DNA of 64,000 nt, taken from assembly GCF_028890485.2 (NCBI RefSeq), contig NZ_JARCHV010000001.1, positions 906,698 through 970,697 of the forward strand, written 5' to 3'. Numbering within the stretch: the first letter of the stretch is position 1; every line of letters starts with the position of its first letter. The stretch comes from Planococcus sp. SK3692 (GTDB lineage Bacteria; Bacillota; Bacilli; Bacillales_A; Planococcaceae). The position numbers and the translations under genes are program-made. Under the pieces are notes generated by a model, which was not told the origin of the DNA, made no database searches, and saw only the letters and a program-made list of their open reading frames with translations. Shown here piece by piece: positions 61,301-64,000 of the stretch.

Positions 61301-62007
61301 ACGCAACTCTTCACATCCTGATTATCGAAGACGATTTCCGCGTGGCGGGCATCAACGCCGAACTGGCCGGACAAGTCACTGGCTATGCAGCTGCTTCAAT
61401 CGCCAAAACAGGCGACGAAGCCATGGCTTTTTTAGAGAAGGCATCTCCACTTCCCGATGTAATCCTGCTTGATGTTTTTATTCCGGACCGCTCGGGGCTG
61501 GAACTGTTTTGGGATATCCGCCGACAGTATCCTCAAATCGCCATCATCATGGTGACTGCCGCCAATGAAATCGAAACGATTGCAGCAACCGTTCGCGGCG
61601 GCGTGTTCGATTATTTATTGAAACCTGTTGACTTCGGGCGGTTTGCGCAAGCCTTGGAACGCTTCCGTGATCAGCGGTTGTTGCTCACTGAGCCGCGAGA
61701 CTGGCAGCAAAGCGAGCTCGACCGCCTGTTCGGCGTGACTGCTGCACAAATGGCCCAAACAGAAGACAATGGCGAAGAGCTTCCGAAAGGCATCGACCAA
61801 TTGACTTTGGACGGCGTCCGCGACTTTTTGAACGCTTCTTCACCGGAAGGGGCCAATGCCATGGAAGCCGGCAAAGCGGTCGGCATCAGCCGCTCCACCG
61901 CTAGACGCTACTTGGAACATTTGGTCGCAAGTGGTGATGCGAAAGCGCAATTGAACTACGGGGAAATCGGCCGTCCCGAACGGCGCTACGTTCCGTGGAC
62001 AAAATGA
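61297..62007 (+). CDS. CitB/DcuR-type response regulator
   Basis: 236 residues. Receiver with EDD (11-13), phosphoacceptor Asp59 (VILLDVFIPD), KPVD switch; C-terminal HTH GKAVGISRSTARRYLEHLVASG. ATG overlaps the kinase stop (ATGA). The system most likely activates the citrate transporter gene 174 bp downstream. Confidence 0.93.
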   Translation: MNATLHILIIEDDFRVAGINAELAGQVTGYAAASIAKTGDEAMAFLEKASPLPDVILLDVFIPDRSGLELFWDIRRQYPQIAIIMVTAANEIETIAATVRGGVFDYLLKPVDFGRFAQALERFRDQRLLLTEPRDWQQSELDRLFGVTAAQMAQTEDNGEELPKGIDQLTLDGVRDFLNASSPEGANAMEAGKAVGISRSTARRYLEHLVASGDAKAQLNYGEIGRPERRYVPWTK

Positions 62008-62124
62008 ACAAAACCCCCAAAACGCTCTTTAGTCGCCTTAAGTGAATAATCTTATTTTTCAAATCCCTCTGTGATAAGTTGTTATTTATAACTTGAACCG
62101 GGGGATTTATTTTTTACGCCAAGA

Positions 62125-62138
62125 TGTATGCGTTTACA
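62125..62138 (+). promoter_or_regulatory. candidate cre site before the CitMHS gene
   Basis: TGTATGCGTTTACA matches the CcpA consensus TGNAARCGNWWWCA except for T at position 5. It lies 43 bp before the ATG; B. subtilis citM is likewise subject to carbon catabolite repression. Confidence 0.65.
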
Positions 62139-62180
62139 AAATAATCCTCCGCGCTATTTTGCACCTAGGGGGAATCCAGT

Positions 62181-63503
62181 ATGTTAAGCATTATTGCCTT
62201 ATTTACGATTATCATCATTGTGGCACTTCTTATCAGCAATAAAATTACGCCGATCGTCGCACTTGTGCTTGTGCCGATTGTGGCAGCCTTTGTCGCTGGC
62301 TTCAGTTTTGCGGAAATCGGCGACTTCTTCAATAGCGGCGTCGAATCCGTCATCAGCGTCGTCATTATGTTCATCTTCGCCATTCTGTTCTTCGGTATCA
62401 TGCAGGATGTTGGGTTGTTCGATCCGTTGATCAATAAAATGATCGCTATCTCAAAAGGAAATGTCATTGCGGTCGCAGTCGGTACCGTCGTCATTGCTGC
62501 CGTCGCGCAGCTCGACGGATCCGGCGCATCCACTTTCCTGATCACCATTCCGGCGCTGCTTCCACTTTACAAGCGCTTGAAAATGAATCCGTATCTCTTA
62601 TTATTGCTGGTCGGGACCTCTGCCAGCATCATGAACATGCTGCCGTGGGCTGGACCGCTCGGCCGCACCGCTGCCGTCCTTGGAATGGACGTAACCGAGT
62701 TGTGGCGACCGTTGATCAAAGTCCAGGTGGTGGGACTCATCTTATTGATTACACTGGCCGTCTTGCTCGCGATGCGTGAAAAACGACTTATCGCAAGACG
62801 CGGCGATTTCAATAAAGAAATATACGAAGAAGCAGATCCGCTCGATGTGACAGCTCAAGATGAAAAATCACAAAAAGCTGCAGCTCTGCGCCGGCCTAAG
62901 CTCTTATGGGCAAATACCCTCTTGGCACTCGCTGTTATCGCCGTGCTCGTATGGGGCGTCATCCCGGCCGGCCTTGCCTTCATGATCGGCGTCAGCATCG
63001 CCTTGCCGCTCAACTACCCGGACATGAAAGACCAAATGGACCGCATCAAAGACCATGCGCCGAACGCCCTTCTCATGGCTGCGATCATTTTGGCAGCTGG
63101 TTCATTCCTTGGCATCCTGGAAGGCACTTTAATGCTCGACTCGATCGCCAGTGATTTGGTCACGATCCTGCCGGCATTCGTCATTCCTTACCTGCACTTG
63201 ATCATCGGATTCTTTGGCGTGCCGTTCGATCTATTGCTTAGCACCGACGCTTATTATTTCGCCTTGTTCCCGATTGTCGAACAAGTCGTCACAGGCGCAG
63301 GCGTGTCATCGCTGTCAGCTGCGTACGCGATGATCATCGGCAATATCATCGGCACATTCGTCAGCCCGTTCTCGCCTGCTCTGTGGCTCGCACTTGGTCT
63401 CGCAGGTCTCGAGATGGGCCGCCATATCCGCTACTCTCTTCCGATCATGTGGGGCTTCAGCATCGTATTGCTCGCTGTCTCCGTTTTGATGGGAGTCGTC
63501 TAA
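62181..63503 (+). CDS. CitMHS-family citrate transporter
   Basis: 440 residues, 11-12 membrane segments. GIMQDVGLFDPLINK, AQLDGSGASTFLITIPALLPLY, NMLPWAGPLGRTA and GVPFDLLLSTDAYYFALFPI are family motifs. Members import citrate complexed with a divalent cation (Mg2+ for CitM, Ca2+ for CitH types) with protons; which metal cannot be told. AGGGGGA 7 bases before the ATG. Downstream of a citrate-type two-component system. Confidence 0.93.
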   Translation: MLSIIALFTIIIIVALLISNKITPIVALVLVPIVAAFVAGFSFAEIGDFFNSGVESVISVVIMFIFAILFFGIMQDVGLFDPLINKMIAISKGNVIAVAVGTVVIAAVAQLDGSGASTFLITIPALLPLYKRLKMNPYLLLLLVGTSASIMNMLPWAGPLGRTAAVLGMDVTELWRPLIKVQVVGLILLITLAVLLAMREKRLIARRGDFNKEIYEEADPLDVTAQDEKSQKAAALRRPKLLWANTLLALAVIAVLVWGVIPAGLAFMIGVSIALPLNYPDMKDQMDRIKDHAPNALLMAAIILAAGSFLGILEGTLMLDSIASDLVTILPAFVIPYLHLIIGFFGVPFDLLLSTDAYYFALFPIVEQVVTGAGVSSLSAAYAMIIGNIIGTFVSPFSPALWLALGLAGLEMGRHIRYSLPIMWGFSIVLLAVSVLMGVV

Positions 63504-63504
63504 T

Positions 63505-63550
63505 AAAAAAATGCCAGGAAAGAGGCAACTCCTCTTTCCTGGCATTTTTT
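63505..63550. terminator. bidirectional intrinsic terminator
   Basis: AAAAAATGCCAGGAAAGAGG / CCTCTTTCCTGGCATTTTTT with a 6-base loop between convergent genes. Confidence 0.92.
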
Positions 63551-63557
63551 ATATTGT

Positions 63558-64000
63558 TTAACGAATTGCACCGTGCGGCAAGATGGCGTGTACCCCTTTG
63601 ACGCTGTTGACAATCTGTGTGACGTGCAAGTCGACTGCAACGCTTGCAAGCGCCGTCGCTTCTGTTTTTGATAACGAATGAAACTGCTGGATCAAGCCGA
63701 CCATTTCGTCAAGTGCAGTCGCCGCCGCTTCATTCAAGTCTTCATCAAAACCGAATGTCAACCAGCCGGCAGGCGTTTTGGCTTTTGGCATATGGAGTTT
63801 CATCTCTTTGTGAAGCACGACCGTCAAATTGACGAGATCCATCGGGCACTCGATCGCCGTTCCAGAGTTCTCACCGTCACCTTGCACGGCATGGCCATCG
63901 CCAAACGACAAAAGCGCCCCATCCACTTCAACCGGCAAGAACAGCGAGCTGCCTTGGACCAGCTCCTTGCAATCAATATTGCCGCCCGTCCGGTACGGCG
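63558..64000 (-). CDS. acetamidase/formamidase, C-terminal part
   Basis: The frame stays open to the end of the window, so the N-terminus is missing. The visible 147 residues begin RTGGNIDCKELVQGSSLFLPVEVDG, then ALLSFGDGHAVQGDGE and GTAIECPMD, the hallmark stretch of the FmdA_AmdA family with its metal/active-site Asp, His and Glu. These enzymes release ammonia from formamide or acetamide. Confidence 0.92.
   Translation of the reverse strand, partial: PYRTGGNIDCKELVQGSSLFLPVEVDGALLSFGDGHAVQGDGENSGTAIECPMDLVNLTVVLHKEMKLHMPKAKTPAGWLTFGFDEDLNEAAATALDEMVGLIQQFHSLSKTEATALASVAVDLHVTQIVNSVKGVHAILPHGAIR

Noticed and set aside
1..64000. CRISPR arrays, IS elements, tRNA or rRNA genes
   Set aside because: No regularly spaced repeats, transposase frames, cloverleaf-like sequences or rRNA motifs were found by reading both strands. 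A covariance or HMM scan was not possible, so a single degenerate tRNA could be missed.

Overview
The window looks like chromosomal DNA of a moderately AT/GC-balanced member of the Bacillales, most like Planococcaceae (Planococcus and relatives). This is inferred from Bacillus-type gene sets (ydjFGHI, nadBCA with nifS, the seven-gene Mrp antiporter, yoxD- and yqiG-like genes), strong AGGAGG ribosome sites with frequent GTG/TTG starts, a T-box leader, a B12 riboswitch and many intrinsic terminators. No rRNA, tRNA, IS element, prophage or CRISPR array was seen.

Layout. 0-5 kb: the end of a mug-type DNA glycosylase, a DUF2798 membrane protein, an SDR, then an acyl-CoA ligase/SDR operon divergent from a TetR gene over a tandem palindromic operator. 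5-8.8 kb: a complete ydjFGHI (pspA) envelope-stress operon behind an ECF-sigma (SigW-like) promoter. 8.9-12.2 kb: a hydrolase, a TetR gene with a palindromic operator, and two more SDRs. 12.2-20.9 kb: small membrane or hydrophilic proteins, a GNAT, a large secreted endonuclease I, and (from about 16.4 kb) a more AT-rich stretch of lipoproteins and hypothetical genes. 20.9-25.2 kb: an OmpR-type two-component system divergent from an ABC-2 exporter. 25.2-29.6 kb: DUF1304, a decayed SDR pseudogene, an anchored hydrolase, a PadR pair, ferritin and a zinc-ribbon protein.

29.7-31.6 kb: a cobalamin riboswitch controls a divergent adenosyltransferase-like protein and BtuF. 31.9-34.9 kb: a DUF2975/XRE pair, a membrane protein, and an NhaC-family transporter behind a T-box leader whose best specifier is a tyrosine codon. 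34.9-40.5 kb: tatA-tatC-tatA stands divergent from a Tat-signalled small subunit and a GMC oxidoreductase, followed by a LysR regulator. 40.5-45.8 kb: DinB, a DUF1643-like protein, an old-yellow-enzyme homologue, a YfmJ-like reductase and an iron alcohol dehydrogenase. 45.8-50.6 kb: nadBCA divergent from nifS across a GTGTC-TT-GACAC operator. 50.6-57.4 kb: a KdpD-like USP protein and mrpABCDEFG. 57.5-59.5 kb: a GntR-regulated ABC cassette. 59.6-63.5 kb: a CitS/CitT-like two-component system and a CitMHS transporter with a cre site. The window ends inside an acetamidase/formamidase gene.

The most informative regional logic is regulatory: several transporter or enzyme genes carry a leader RNA or operator that says more about their substrate than the protein family alone (T-box on the NhaC protein, B12 riboswitch on the adenosyltransferase-like gene, cre on the citrate transporter, NiaR-like site on nad genes). 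The tat genes sit back-to-back with an obvious Tat client. Two copies of a GC-rich intergenic repeat are each flanked by duplicated terminator sequence.
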